The position numbers and the translations under genes are program-made. Below, in pieces: positions 1 to 11,102 of a stretch of 64,000 nucleotides of DNA; within the stretch, counting starts at the first letter, position 1, and the number at the start of each line of letters is the position of its first letter. The notes below the pieces were generated by a model. It did not search any database. It was not told where the DNA came from and saw only the letters and a program-made list of their open reading frames with translations. Source of the stretch: Rhabdophis nuchalis (lineage: Eukaryota; Chordata; Lepidosauria; Squamata; Natricidae); contig CM077643.1 in assembly GCA_039707465.1 (NCBI GenBank), positions 377,387,919-377,451,918 on the forward strand. The letters are read 5' to 3'.

Positions 1-28
1 ATTGGGCCTCCATTGCCACATTTAATGT

Positions 29-370
29 TGTGGGAAAATGGGAGGGGGGATTATATGGAGTATGGGAGATATACAGTCATAATAACATTCCTTTCTCAGA
101 GAATCAAGGACTCTTGCCCTGCACCTGCACCTGGAGTGGTGTGACTGGGAGGTATCCCCAGTTTTGGATGGTGCCTGATTGGGCCATGTGATGGACATGT
201 GGGTGCTGGGCAGGGGTTGGACTTTCGTTTGGGTGGGGAAAACCTAGAAGCTTTCAGATTCGGGTTTTCCCAGATGTGCCAATGTGACATCTCTAATAGA
301 ATGGAACGTTGAGGAACTTCAAGCCTCAGAGTCTTCTTCCGTTGGGGGAGTTACTTGGAACACCCTGACA
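29..370 (+). mobile_element. Solo LTR, copy 1 of a four-copy family
   Basis: The segment begins TG and ends CA and shares its body with the copy at 5152-5462, read in the opposite direction. Shared landmarks are the purine-rich start with TGTGGGAAA, a GGGTTTTCCCA stretch, a TGCCAATGTGACAT-like stretch, and a TTACTTGGAA stretch shortly before the terminal CCTGACA. No internal retroviral or retrotransposon sequence follows, so it reads as a solitary LTR. The start is the least certain edge because it lies near the window end, and I see no clean target duplication. The superfamily (ERV or Gypsy) cannot be told from the LTR alone. Confidence 0.55.
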
Positions 371-1622
371 CCCAAATCACAATTTTGAAATATCATGTTT
401 CCATCTAAAGTGTTCCAAAGTATTCTGTTCTTGGTGTTTCCTCCTATATTCTCATTTGCAATACATTTATTTCAATGAAGGGGGGAAAAGAACAAAATTT
501 GTCAGATGTAGGATGGAGTGGAAATAAAATGGATCAGGGTCCCTAATGAAGACTCTCCCTGAGTCTAAAAGTTTGTTTGTGTGTTAGATTTATAATATTG
601 ACTTTTTCCAAGGTCTGGTGGTAAGAAAACAACTTTGATTTAAGTTTGGATCAGTATTCCCCAACCTCCTGTCCTCCAACTCTAATGGAACTATCCAAAA
701 TAATGTCACAAGTAATTCAGTACAAAAGGTAAAGAAATGGGTATATTTGATTTGAACATTTATAAAAATGTATTTTTTCAATACATTTGGCCAATAAAGA
801 AATACATGATATCAAGGACTATATAGTTGTTTTTTCTTCTTCAATTTCATTCCAATTTGTAAAGAAAAAATGCCTCTAGTGTTTTTGTTTTGCTTTCATA
901 GCTGTACCATTAAAGTTTTTAAAAAAATCTTCATCCTTCCTCATTTTCTTTCCATTTAAAAAGTTCAGCATATTTTTTTCCCTACAATGGTTAGTGAAAT
1001 ACCTCCAGGAAGATTATGCCTCTCCATAGATACAGCAATTGTCCCTTATTTCCCAAGTTGATCTGTAGTCTTCCAGCTATTTGAGCATCCACAAAGAGAC
1101 ATTTTTCATTTGAGGAACAGCAGATATCATGTTTTGTGGGTACCAAGAGCAGATTCCAGAGCTCATGCTTGGATAAAATGCTAGGTGAATGGATGTGCTT
1201 GACTAGACCTGTGATGAGATGCTTCTAAGCTCTTGCATGTTGCCATTTGTTTAATTAGATTCCTTACTAGTGTGATTCAGATTTTTTTTATAGAAAGGAG
1301 TGCCAATAACCTGCCTATTCTCAAATTCCCTAGAAGTAGACCTGGGAGAAAGGTTGGAATGGGTGTTTCACCATTTCCTTGACCTCAGTTAGCATTTGCT
1401 CCGTAAGGCAGCCTCTTGTAAGAGATGCTGGATCACTTGCTGTCCAGGGCAAATATTGTAGATAGTTCCCAGGTTTGTATATCTCACTATTCAAGGGGAC
1501 ATCTGTTTTGTGTTCCATCACAGAGATTACACTACTGATGCTGCATCATAATGAGTTAAGTATAAGAGAAGGTAAGTGTCAACCCTGAAGCTGACCTGAT
1601 TTAAGCCACCTTGGAGCTTCAG
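371..1622. other. Unrecognised AT-rich sequence
   Basis: No credible coding frame, RNA or repeat family is recognised here. Only short stop-bounded frames occur, without motifs. Confidence 0.4.
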
Positions 1623-1981
1623 TGTTGCCACACTGGAGCTGAGGGATAGGGAGGGGGGATTAGAGATAGCTCTGGTTTTGTAGCCAAAATAAAATACTTT
1701 ATCTTGGGAACCAAGGACATTCTCACACCTGGCCAGAGGAAGGAGGAGTGATGTCACCAGACAATCAGACAATGCCTTGATTGGACCATGTGACTGATTG
1801 TTTGAGGAGGGGAAAAACTTTTACTCTTAATTAGGTGAAAACCACAGGAAACTTCAGAGTCGGTTTTCAATCGGTTTTCACCAGCCTGTGCCAATATGAC
1901 ATATCAAATACAACTATTCTTTGAGGAATCTACCTGCTTGGAGTTTTGTTTACTATGGGTATGTTACTTGGAATCCTGACA
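1623..1981 (+). mobile_element. Solo LTR, copy 2 of the same family
   Basis: Aligns over its full length with the reverse complement of the LTR at 8053-8415: TGTT start, GGAGCTG, AACTTTTACT, CACCAGCCTGTGCCAATATGA, TTCTTTGAGGAATC and the terminal GGAATCCTGACA. The polyadenylation region that reads CAATAAAA in the 8 kb copy has decayed here. Flanking 5-mers (TTCAG and GTAAG) do not match, so either an edge is shifted or the insertion is old. No internal domain sequence is present. Confidence 0.6.
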
Positions 1982-2289
1982 GTAAGGCTGATTCACAAGA
2001 AAAAAGGTACATGTTACAAAGAGATGGGTGGCTTTTTTAGGTGAAAGAGCTAGGAATTCTAGAATAAGAAGCTATCAAGTAACTGTCCAATGCAGCTCTT
2101 GGTCCCAATCCTTCTACATCCTGAATGCTCAATGTTCAGAAGATGCATATATTTATGAAGGAAACCACTAACGTTATTTTGTTATTTTTCCTCTTCAATA
2201 GAGTTTCTCAACTTCAGCTTTAAGATTTGAAGACTTCAGTTCATCTTCAGCATCTTGCCCCCTGAGGTGAGATTGATGCTTTTGGCATC

Positions 2290-2483
2290 CCAGAAGAGCA
2301 TTAAGACCTAGCTCTATCAACTAACATGGGGATCCAAGAATGGCATGCAATCTTGGGGATGGCAGGTGCCTTGAAGTGCTCGTTCTGTCTTTCTTTTTGG
2401 TTTATTTTTGTATGAATTTTATAAGTTTTTTTTTCAAACTTGTAAACAGCTCAGAGCCACTTAGGTAGTGAGATGGATGAGGA
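2290..2483 (+). mobile_element. Old L2-like LINE 3' end
   Basis: The sequence AAACTTGTAAACAGCTCAGAGCCACTTAGG resembles the GTAAGCCGCCCAGAGTCGCTT type of ending common to L2-like LINEs. It is short, decayed and without coding sequence, and is assigned by pattern only. Confidence 0.3.
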
Positions 2484-2874
2484 CAGGGGTGGGCTTCAAA
2501 ACTTTTAGCAAGGGGTTCTCTGCCCAGTTGCTGGGTGGGTGTGACCATGGTGGGCATGGCCTAGGCAGCCTCCTGTAGCAGGGTGGGGGAACATTTTTGC
2601 CGTCCCCGGGCTCTGGCAGCTTTTCTTGAGCCTCCAGGGGGGTGAAAACAGCCTCCCCACGCTCTGGAGGCCCTCTGGAGGCTGGGAACAGGTTTTGAAC
2701 CTCCAGTAACCCCATTTTTCACCATCCCCAAGTCTCCACATGCACCCTGAACTTACCTACTTTCAAAATGGGGCAGGTGGGGACTCCTGGGATGGGATGG
2801 GAGAGGTGAGGTGAGGTGGGAGGGGCCAGCCAGGAGTGGGATTTGGGGGTTCTCCAAACTGCACAGAATCTTAG
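2484..2874. mobile_element. hAT-like MITE, CAGGGGTGGG family, right end unclear
   Basis: Opens with CAGGGGTGGGCTTCAAAA, the terminal motif seen in the copies at 4585, 6269 and 42409, and contains the typical GGGTGGGTGTGACCATGG interior and GC-rich body with GGCCTCCAGGG pieces. The right end near ATGCCTCTG is blurred and the expected 8-bp duplication of GATGAGGA is not found, so the copy is probably old or end-deleted. It has no coding capacity. Confidence 0.5.
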
Positions 2875-2879
2875 CTAGA

Positions 2880-4576
2880 AGATGCCTCTGATTCGTATAA
2901 CACATTTACATTAATGGATAAATAAATAATTTTAAGGTCTTAGTGCAGAAAAGTGATCCTCTTGCATACCTCAAAAATATAGTGTATAGAAGATTGTTTT
3001 CAGATCATACCTACAAAAGAAGATTGGAGAACTGAATGTAGAATGGATCTGAAACTAAAGAATGAGTTTTGTGACTGGTAAGTTGACAGAATCTTTGATC
3101 AAAGATCAGCTTGTTCTGGACATAAGAAACAAAATAGTGCAGGGACACTCTGAGACATTATTTGTCCATTGGAAGCACTGTTGAACTATGCCAAGCAGCA
3201 GAAGTTGCTCAGTCGCAACTGAAAGTTATGAGGCATAGCAACAATTATACTTTGCATTTGGCCATCAGCTGTGATAAAAGTTTCTGGAAAGGAAACAAAC
3301 CAGCAGTGTCATCAGAAGCCTAAGAATTCCTAAGAAGGGAATTAGGAGCAGGCAAAATGCCTTGGAAACAGGGTGAGGTGTATGCAAACAATACAGCTGA
3401 TGCCGTGTGAAAGATGCCAACAAACAATGTTCAGTCTATGGTAGAAATGTCCCAAACGTGGAGGGAACAACCTCGGGGCAAAAATGTCCAAAAGCAGATA
3501 AAGAATTCAGGAAATATACACAGAGGAGTCAAACCAATACAAATCTGGAGAAGATTATTTCTTCAGAGGTTCAATCAACACGGAGAGGGCAAGACATTTG
3601 GATTAAAACAATACCCACGGATAAGGATTGTGACTGAAAAAAGCAGCTAAGCACTCTCCCTCTGTCGCATGATGCCCCCATACACTCAAGCTGTACTTTG
3701 AGTTTATCTGGAAAAATATCAAGACTGAAATAGGTAAGGATTTTACTCCCACTGTTTTGTCATGATTTGAGGCAGCGGAAATGTGCTGAGATCTGGCAGA
3801 GAGAGAGACTTGGAGCTGACGTTTGGGAGGCTGAGATGAAGAAGATGGATAGGAAACTGGATTTAAGCAGTTTCAGCTGCTAAAGAATCACGGACTGAAG
3901 GCCATTCAACAGATCAGGTTAAAAAGAAGGACCGTGCTTTGGGAGGCTGTGTCCACCTAACCAGATAGGAAGAAAAAGATCTGTAGAAGATTCAAAAAGG
4001 CGATGAACATATTTCTAGCAAAGAGAAATTTCCAGCTGTGTTATTAATAATTGATTATTAAGGGGCGAGGGAGACTTCACCCATAGTTATGTACTTAGCT
4101 ATATTCCAAAATAAACACATTGATCTTAGAAGAAGAAGGGAAATGGACAATCAATGAAGGTAGAGCAGTTAAAACCATAAAATGATGTATTGTTTTTATT
4201 GCATTCCAGTCTTGTTATGTCTGTTCAGTTAGTTAGCTAGCTAGTTGATTGTCATTGCACATGATACAATGAATTTAAATTCCATCTTCAGTGTATATTA
4301 TACGTATAAAAATAAAAACACAAACATACATCCTTTACGTTCTATATAACTGAAATTGAAAACCCAATATTGCACTATGCCATAGAATTCAATATAGTTA
4401 TTGCCCTGGGATAGAAGCTTCTTTTTCAACCCTTTTGTCCTTGTTTTTATTACCCTGTACTGTCTGCCAGATGGTAATAGTTAAAACAAAAAGGTGCCCA
4501 GAATGAGATGGATCTTTGAGAATGTTTTGAACTTTCTTAAGACTATAAAGCTCCTCCAAGGAGGGGAGAGGCCAAC
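2880..4576. other. Unrecognised sequence
   Basis: Two overlapping small frames at 3407-3650 show no motif and no start context that would argue for a gene. The remainder is AT-rich. No repeat family is recognised. Confidence 0.35.
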
Positions 4577-4584
4577 CAATGATC

Positions 4585-4851
4585 CAGGGGTGGGTTCCGG
4601 CTGGCACTACTGCTGGTTTACTCGTGTGTGCACTTTGCACATGCGTGCACTTCATGCGTACTGTGGGTGCATGCATAGTGCAATAGGAATAGTTCTGCGC
4701 ATGCGCAGAACTGAAAAACAGTATGGCGGCGGAGGCGGCACGACTGGGGAACCGGTCCAGCTGGGGTCGGTGCTGGTTCCAGCGACACAGGCCAATAAAC
4801 CACTACCAGTTTGGCCAAACCCATCTGAATCGGTAGCAAACCCATCCACTG
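4585..4851. mobile_element. hAT-like MITE with perfect 8-bp target duplication
   Basis: Runs from CAGGGGTGGGTTCC to the inverted end GGGTTTGCTACC...CACTG form (CAAACCCATCCACTG). The 8-mer CAATGATC lies immediately on both sides (4577-4584 and 4852-4859). CAG/CTG ends plus 8-bp duplications are the hAT signature. The interior is GC-rich (GCGCATGCGCAGAA palindrome) and non-coding; the 140-codon frame crossing it has no recognisable domain. Confidence 0.8.
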
Positions 4852-5151
4852 CAATGATCCTCTGGGCAATGACATTGACCCTCTGGGGTACTGTCCTATC
4901 TGCCACTGTGCAATGAGCAAACCATGCACAGATGCAGTAAATCAAAATATTCTCTATGGTGCAGTGGTAGGAGGCCACTGGTTTTTCATCCAGTTGTTGT
5001 TTCCTGAGAAGTCTCAGGTAGCATAATCCCTTCAGGAGAAAGGGAAGGAAATCTGTGTATCTACTTAAGCTAAATGCAGCTTACACAGTTAGCCTTGCGT
5101 CGCTGAAGGAAAAAACCAGGGCTTTTCATTTTGCAAAGTCACAAATACAGG

Positions 5152-5462
5152 TGTCAGGGCTCCAAGTAACACCCCCAACCGAATAAGACTCCAGGAGTTC
5201 CTCAAAGTTCCATTTTATTAGAGATGTTATATTGGCACATATGGGAAAACCCAAATCTGAAAGCACCCTGGGTTTTCCCCACCCAAAGGAAAGTCAAAGT
5301 CCCTTCCCCTGCACCCACATGTCCATCACACGGTCCAATCAATCCACCATCCCAACTGGAGATGTTTCCCAGTCACGCCTCTCCAGGTGCAGGCTGAACG
5401 TCCTTGACTCCCAGAGAAAATAATGTTTCTCTCTCCATGCAACCCCCTCCCAGTTTCCCACA
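5152..5462 (-). mobile_element. Solo LTR, copy 3 (minus strand)
   Basis: On the plus strand it reads TGTCAGGGCTCCAAG to TTTCCCACA, the reverse complement of the family seen at 29-370. A TTTTATTA stretch (5213-5220) is the reversed polyadenylation region. Flanking 5-mers are ACAGG and GCAGG, a 4-of-5 match compatible with an aged 5-bp target duplication. There is no internal sequence. Confidence 0.6.
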
Positions 5463-5545
5463 GCAGGCCTATGCACTAAATGTGGCAGTCCTGAAGATCC
5501 AAAGAGAAAGATGGCCTCTAGGGCTGACAACAGGTAAGTCCTCGA

Positions 5546-6016
5546 CTTTCACTCTGGAAAGAGTGCAGAGAGGAGCGACCAGAATGATTAGGGGACTGGA
5601 GGCTAAAACATATGAAGAACGGTTGCAGGAGCTGGGTATGTCTAGTTTGATGAAGAGAAGGACCAGGGGAGACATGATAGCAGTGTTCCGATATCTCAGA
5701 GGGTGCCACAAAGAAGAGGGAGTCAAACTATTCTCCAAGGCACCTGGGGGCAGGACAAGAAGCAATGGGTGGAAACTAATCAAGGAGAGAAGCAACTTAG
5801 AACTAAGGAGAAATTTCCTGACAGTTAGAACAATTAACCTCTGGAACAGCTTGCCTCCAGAAGTTGTGAATGCCCCAACCCTGGAAGTCTTTAAGAAGAT
5901 GTTAGATAGCCATTTGTCTGAAATGGTATAAGGTTCCTGCCTACGCAGGCGGTTGGACTAGAAGACCCCCAAGGTCCCTTCTAACTCTGCTATTGTATTG
6001 TATTGTATTGTATTCA
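5546..6016 (+). mobile_element. CR1 LINE, 5'-truncated, ORF2 C-terminus plus 3' end
   Basis: The frame through 5931 gives the CR1 ORF2 tail: LERVQRGATRMIRGLEAKTY, a GMSSLMKRRTRGDM stretch and LWNSLPPEVVNAPTLEVFKK. It is open to the natural stop. The 3' end follows with GGCGGTTGGACTAG, CCAAGGTCCCTTC and a (TATTG)n pentanucleotide tail to about 6016. CR1 is a non-LTR retrotransposon; its tail repeats serve as the reverse-transcription start. This copy lacks the endonuclease and most of the reverse transcriptase, so it cannot move itself. Confidence 0.85.
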
Positions 6017-6019
6017 TCC

Positions 6020-6625
6020 ATTCATTTAGCAATTATTCAAAGTTACAACAGCATTGAAAATAATTTACTTAGGACCGTTTTTCACACTTGCAACCGTTGC
6101 AGCATCCCCATGGTCACATGCTCAAAATTCAGACACTTAGCAACTGACTCCTATTGATGGCAACCATGGGATACCAGCAAAGTCAAGATGAAGTGAAGCC
6201 AAATTCACTTAACAACCGCATTACTAACTTAGCTGCAGGGATTCACTCAACAACTGTGGGAAGAAAAGCAGGGGTGGGCTCCTGCAGCCGCTGCTGCCGG
6301 TTCACTCGGGGGCATGCCGCGCTTGATGCGTGCTGTGCACACATGCACAATACCACTAAAATCGTGCTGTGCCTGCGCAGAAGCAAAAAACAAGATGGTG
6401 CCCCCAGGAGGACTAGTTCGGGAGTCTGCCAGGCCTGGGTCACTGCTGGTTCCAGCGACCCGGGCCGCCAAGTTACTACCGGTTCAGCCGAACTGGTCCG
6501 AACCGGTAAGAATCCACTTCTGAAGAAAGGTCACAAAATGGAGACAAAAAATTGTTAACAATTTTCTCGCTTAGCAGTGGAAATGTGGGACCCAGCTGTA
6601 ATCATAAATCAAGGACTACCTGTAA
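6020..6625. mobile_element. Non-autonomous inverted-repeat element, interrupted by a MITE
   Basis: Flanks of the MITE at 6269-6522 share phrases with the element at 36430-37020: AAAGTTACAACAGCA near the left, CACTTAACAACC, and an end ATCAAGGACTACCTG, the reverse complement of the CAGGTAGTCCTTGAT start at 36430. So this is a family with CAGGTAGTCC terminal inverted repeats, here without a clear left tip. It is non-coding. Superfamily uncertain; CAG...CTG tips would suit hAT. Confidence 0.5.
6269..6522. mobile_element. hAT-like MITE nested in the 6020-6625 element
   Basis: CAGGGGTGGGCTCCTGC start and GAATCCACTTCTG end. Flanking 8-mers AAGAAAAG (6261-6268) and AAGAAAGG (6523-6530) match at 7 of 8. 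The interior carries GCCGGTTC/GAACCGG pieces like the 4585 copy. It is non-coding. Confidence 0.7.
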
Positions 6626-6680
6626 AGGAAAAAATAATTCTCAAGAATTATTTCTCTAGTAATTTTCTAGTAATTGTTTA

Positions 6681-6895
6681 CTAGACTGAGGAGAAATTTC
6701 CTGACAGTTAGAACAATTAACCAGTGGAACAACTTGCCTCCAGAAGTTGTGAATGCCCCAACACTGCAAGTCTTTAAGAAGATGTTGGATAGCCATTTGT
6801 CTGAAACAGTATAGGGCTTCCTGCCTAGGCAGGGGGTTGGACTAGGTGACCTCCAAGGTCCCTTCCAACTCTGCTATTGTATTGTATTGTATTGT
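6681..6895 (+). mobile_element. CR1 LINE, short 3' fragment
   Basis: Begins at AGGAGAAATTTCCTGACAG and runs through AACTTGCCTCCAGAAG, GGGGGTTGGACTAGG and CCAAGGTCCCTTCC to a (TATTG)n tail. It is the same 3' end as the copy at 5546-6016, more strongly truncated at its 5' side. Confidence 0.85.
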
Positions 6896-7422
6896 TGGAT
6901 CTTGAGAATCTCAACCCCCACAATGAGTTGCAGATTAAACAAATAACAAAGTTGCTCAGTATGCATGTTACATATTTGTTCAATGCAATAATGTCTATAT
7001 TAAATTATATTCATGGATATGCTAAATAATCCTCACTACCTTCTATTGCTCTTTTTATTATTACCTCTGCATTACTTTTTTTCTTCCTTCCTATAATTGG
7101 CATTGTGTGTTTACATAATCCTTCTTTTAAAAATTATAATCTAATGCTTCTGATATGCTTGTGATCCATGAGGTACATACCATATTTGTTAATCAATAAG
7201 ATGCTCTTTATTTATTTTTATACTACAAATTAACCCTTGTTCTTTGAAAAAGAGCGCAAAACATTTGCTTTACAACAGTGTGTCTAGTTTTATTTTTAGC
7301 CAGTCATCTGTTCCCCTGTGAAAGATTTTATTCTTCTTTTTTGCCATTACCTTTGTTTGCCATTAACATTGCTACCTATTTTTGTACTTTCACAAATCCA
7401 GACATACATGTGTAGATAGACA
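6896..7422. other. Unrecognised AT-rich sequence
   Basis: Nothing recognised beyond homopolymer-rich AT sequence. Confidence 0.4.
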
Positions 7423-7828
7423 GATTATTTATTTATTTTATTAAATTTATACCCCGCCCTTCTCCTTGTAAGGACCCAGGGTGGCGCACAGGCAATATAA
7501 AACCATACAAAATACAAAATACATTTTAAAAAAACTATTAAATTAAATCCCGTGCTAAAAACCCTTTTAAAACCTTGAGAATTAAAATTTGTTCAGATAA
7601 AAGTCAGAAGCAGGGGCTTATGCTAGGCCAGCTTGTTGGAATAAATACGTCTTGAGACGCTGGCGGAAAAGGCGGAGGTCCGAGGTGGTGCGTAGGTCGG
7701 GGGGTAGGTTGTTCCAGAGGGCTGGGCCCGCCACAGAGAAGCCCTTCCCCTGGGCGTCGCCAACCGGCATTGCCCGGCCGATGGTACCCAGAGAAGACCC
7801 TCTCTGTGGGAGCGGATCGGATTGCCTT
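7423..7828 (-). mobile_element. L2-like LINE 3' end (minus strand)
   Basis: Plus strand reads TTTATACCCCGCCCTTCTCC (the LINE 3' end), then an AT-rich 3' UTR, then reversed coding sequence matching the last part of the frame at 9234-10418, with GGGCCCGCCACAGAGAAG (the AFSVAGPA block) and the reversed RSHREGL block. It is 5'-truncated near 7828. An ATTTATTTA tract at 7430-7445 marks the tail. Confidence 0.75.
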
Positions 7829-7954
7829 TAATTTACATTTCTGTAAAAGAGAATATAGAAATGTACATTTCAGAAGCTTCTTGGGGTAATTCCCATTTAC
7901 AAACACAAGGATCCTTTGGAGCAGTGCCCCACTCTCCAATCTTTTGGGCATCAT

Positions 7955-8490
7955 GGGTTGGTTCAATGAAGGGTAGTTTTTTCATGGACCAGGATGTGCA
8001 TGTGTATGTGCTTTTGTGCACTGCCTGGATATCGCATATGCACGGATGGGACTGTCAGGATTCCAAGTAATTCACCCATTAGCAAACAGAACTCCAAGGC
8101 AGGTGGATTCCTCAAAGAATAGTTTTATTGGACATATCATATTGGCACAGGCTGGTGAAAACTGACTCTAAAGGTTCCTGTGGTTTTCGCCTAATTAAAA
8201 GTAAAAGTTTTCCCCTTCCCCCAACAATCAGTCCCATGGCCCAATCAGGGTGCAACTCGGTTGCTTAGACAACATCACTCCTTCTTTCTTCAGCCACCTG
8301 TGGGAATGCCCTTGGTTCACAAGGGAAACTGTTTTGTTTTGGCTACCAAGCCCCAGCTATCACTATTCTCCCCTCCCTCAAAATGGCCTCAGACAGGCCA
8401 GCTCCAGAGTTAACAGGGACTTTGCTCGCTTGCACAGACTGGTTCCCGCCAGGCCATGAACCTGTACCGGTCTGCAGCCCCGGGGTTTGA
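7955..8490. mobile_element. Old MITE-like repeat split by a solo LTR
   Basis: The left part (CATGGACCAGGATGTGCATG) and the right part (TTGCACAGACTGG, GGCCATGAACCTGTACCGG, GCAGCCCCGGGG) correspond to the two halves of the repeat at 16560-16712. The solo LTR 8053-8415 with its GGGAC duplication lies between them, which explains the split. Class of the host repeat is unknown. Confidence 0.45.
8053..8415 (-). mobile_element. Solo LTR, copy 4, with 5-bp target duplication
   Basis: Plus strand runs TGTCAGGATTCC to AGAGTTAACA. GGGAC sits on both sides (8048-8052 and 8416-8420), fixing both edges of a 363-bp LTR. On the minus strand a CAATAAAA polyadenylation region lies about 80 bp before the end. 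There is no internal sequence between LTR and flanks, so it is a solo LTR from LTR-LTR recombination. The best-defined member of the four-copy family. Confidence 0.85.
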
Positions 8491-8693
8491 GGCGCCTGTT
8501 TTGGAGGCTAACAGCTTTATTGAATTTCTGCTTTTGGAAGCATCTGCAAGGCTTGGTTTTCAAAACCCAAGTTTAAATGAACAAGAGCTACAATAACACC
8601 AACGTTAAAAGAGCCAACATTTCCATACTTAAGGAAATGTGTAGATGTGCTCCTGCTATAAAATTTCCTGGGGACCTTTAACAGACCTTTAAC

Positions 8694-9018
8694 AGATTAA
8701 CAGAGTTGGAAGAGACCTTGCAGGTCATCTACCCAACCCCCTGCCCAAGCAGAAGACCCCACATGTGCCTCTACCTATAGATATATTCCTTTATTGAGCT
8801 CCGTAATTGCCACTGACACAATACTAATTATAACCCCTTTTCAATGACACAGACCTCAGACTGTACCCTATCAACACCTTTGTTCTGGCCTGGCTTCGGG
8901 AATTAAGACCAGAACAGAATAGCAGATTTGGAAGGGACCTTGGAGGTCATCTAGTCCAACTCCCTGCCTAGGCAGGAAGCCCTATACCGTTTCAGACAAA
9001 TGGCTATCCAACATTCAT
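8694..9018 (-). mobile_element. Two CR1 3'-end fragments (minus strand)
   Basis: 8697-8762 reads AACAGAGTTGGAAGAGACC and 8926-9015 reads ATAGCAGATTTGGAAGGGACC, GTCTAGTCCAACTCC-type and ATACCGTTTCAGACAAATGG. Both are reversed CR1 3' ends. The sequence between them is not recognised. Confidence 0.7.
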
Positions 9019-9026
9019 AGATGTTA

Positions 9027-10498
9027 ATAATAATAATAATAATAATAATTTAATTTTATATCCCGCTCTCTCTCCCCGAGGGGACTCGAGGCGGGGCACA
9101 GGCAATTAAAAATACAAATAAAACCACAGACAAATGCAAAATACAAAGTTAAAAATAAATTAAATTGATCCTGCGCTAAAACCCATAAACTAAACTAAAA
9201 ATTACCCCTAAAAACCCCTAACCTAAAAAGAGACTACCCAAGGCCGGCCAGACGAAAAAAGTGCGTCTTTAATTTTAAGCGGAAGGAGCGGAGGTCCGTG
9301 GTTGTCCTGATATCGGGGGGAAGGTCATTCCAGAGGGCTGGGCCCGCCACAGAGAAGGCCCTTCCCCTGGGCGCCGCCCGCTGACAAAGTCTAGTGGACG
9401 GCACCCGGAGAAGTCCCTCTCTGTGGGAGCGAATCGGCCGTGAGGATGTATGGGGCAGGATCCGATCCCGCAGGTAGCTAGGTCCCGAGCCATGGAGCGC
9501 TTTGAAGATGGTAATTAACACCTTGAAGTGCACCCGGAAGACGACAGGTAGCCAGTGCAGCTCGCGCAAGAGCGGTGTTACGTGGGCAAACCTAGACGTG
9601 CCCATAATTGCTCGCGCGGCTGCATTCTGGACCAACTGAAGCCTCCGGGTACACCTCAAGGGGAGCCCCATGTAGAGAGAGTTGCAATAATCCAGTCGGG
9701 ATGTCACGAGAGCATGAGTGACTGTGCGAAGGGCGTCCCGATCCAATAGGGGGCGCAACTGGCGTACCAGGCGAACCTGGTAAAACGCCCTCCTGGCCAC
9801 GGCTGTCACTTGATCTTCCATGGACAGCCGGGTATCCAGGAGGACACCCAAGTTGCGCGCCCCATCCACAGGGGCAAGATGTTCGCCCCCTATGGCCAGC
9901 GTTGGAGAGAGCTGGTTGAATCGGGCAGCCGGAAACCACAGCCACTCGGTCTTGGTCGGGTTGAGCCTAAGTCCGTTACTTCCCATCCAGATCCGCACGG
10001 CTTCCAGGCACTGGCACATCACCGCTACGGCATCGTTGGGGTGGTTTGGGGTAGATATGTACAGCTGGGTGTCATCAGCGTACAGGTGGTACTCTACCCC
10101 AAAACCACGGATGATCTCACCCAGCGGCTTCATGTATGCGTTAAACAGGAGAGGCGAGAGGACCGACCCCTGAGGCACCCCGCATGTGAGGGGTCTCGGG
10201 GTCGACCTCTGCTCTCCTGCCCGCACAAATTGCGATCGGCCAGAGAGGTAGGAGGAGAACCACCGTAAAACGGTGCCTCCCACCCCCAACCCCCCCAGCC
10301 GATGCAATAGGATACCATGGTCGATGGTATCGAAAGCCGCCGAGAGGTCTAATAGGACCAGGATGGAGGAACATCCCCCATCTCTGGCCCTCCAGAGATC
10401 ATCTACCAACGCGACCAATGCCGTCTCGGTGCTATGCCCGGGCCGAAAGCCGGACTGGCGCGGATCTAGATAGTCAACTTCCTCCAGGTGACGGGGAA
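9027..10498 (-). mobile_element. L2-like non-LTR retrotransposon, 5'-truncated, with open RT frame
   Basis: A minus-strand frame stays open for 394 codons (9234-10418) and is readable a little further upstream into SGFRPGHSTETAL. It has reverse-transcriptase blocks in order: LDLSAAFDTIDH, WFSSYLSGRSQFV, GVPQGSVLSPLLF (about residue 83-95), the catalytic YADDTQLY (about 117-124), then the C-terminal RAFSVAGPALWNDLPPDI. The stop is followed by a roughly 200-bp 3' UTR ending at a (TAA)n tract (9026-9055). The endonuclease half is missing because homology stops near 10498. The product would be a reverse transcriptase fragment acting on its own RNA. Call of L2-like versus another CR1-group family rests on motif style. 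Confidence 0.8.
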
Positions 10499-10499
10499 A

Positions 10500-11102
10500 C
10501 TGTTGTGTTAACTTTGTTCACTTACTTTATCTCATTTTATAATGCTGAGTTCATTTTTGCATATCAGCTAGCAAAACTGGAAAGTGAAATAAAATGATAA
10601 AATACTTACATGGTATGTTTTCATCTCTATTTCTCCCAGAACGTTTATTTACTAATGTACTAATTGTACTTTTCTGTAAGTTTCTTCCTATTGCATGTAC
10701 AGTATTTCTCCACAATAGAAACTTCTTTGTGGTCACTTTTTCTTAATATGTACTTTTTTTCCCACTCCCATATTGCAAAGTGAAAATTTCACATCTGAAC
10801 ATGGAAGTTCAGTTCACGTATAGAAATTACGAAGTTTTGTATAAACATTTGGGCTGAACAAATTTGTCTTCCTCCATTTTAATCTAAAAATCGGTTTCCC
10901 CTCATTTATCAATGCTTGCCAGATGAGACTGTGCTGGGACAATTTAACAATTCTATTTAATTATTTAAATAGGTCCGTTCAGCGAAGGGCGGCATATAAA
11001 TCGAATAAATAAAATATTCTCTTAAAATTTTTATCATTCACATTTCATTCTGTCCCTCCTCTTGCACCCATTCTTTAATGATTCTTTTCCACCATTTCTT
11101 TG
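10500..11102. other. Mostly unrecognised; small LINE 3' scrap at about 10970-11015
   Basis: AAGGGCGGCATATAAATCG followed by AATAAATAAAA is the stereotyped 3' end of an L2/CR1-type LINE. The rest shows nothing recognisable. Confidence 0.4.

Noticed and set aside
4494..4929. 140-, 103- and 108-codon overlapping frames as possible genes
   Set aside because: They overlap on both strands across a GC-rich MITE with clear target duplications and contain no domain.
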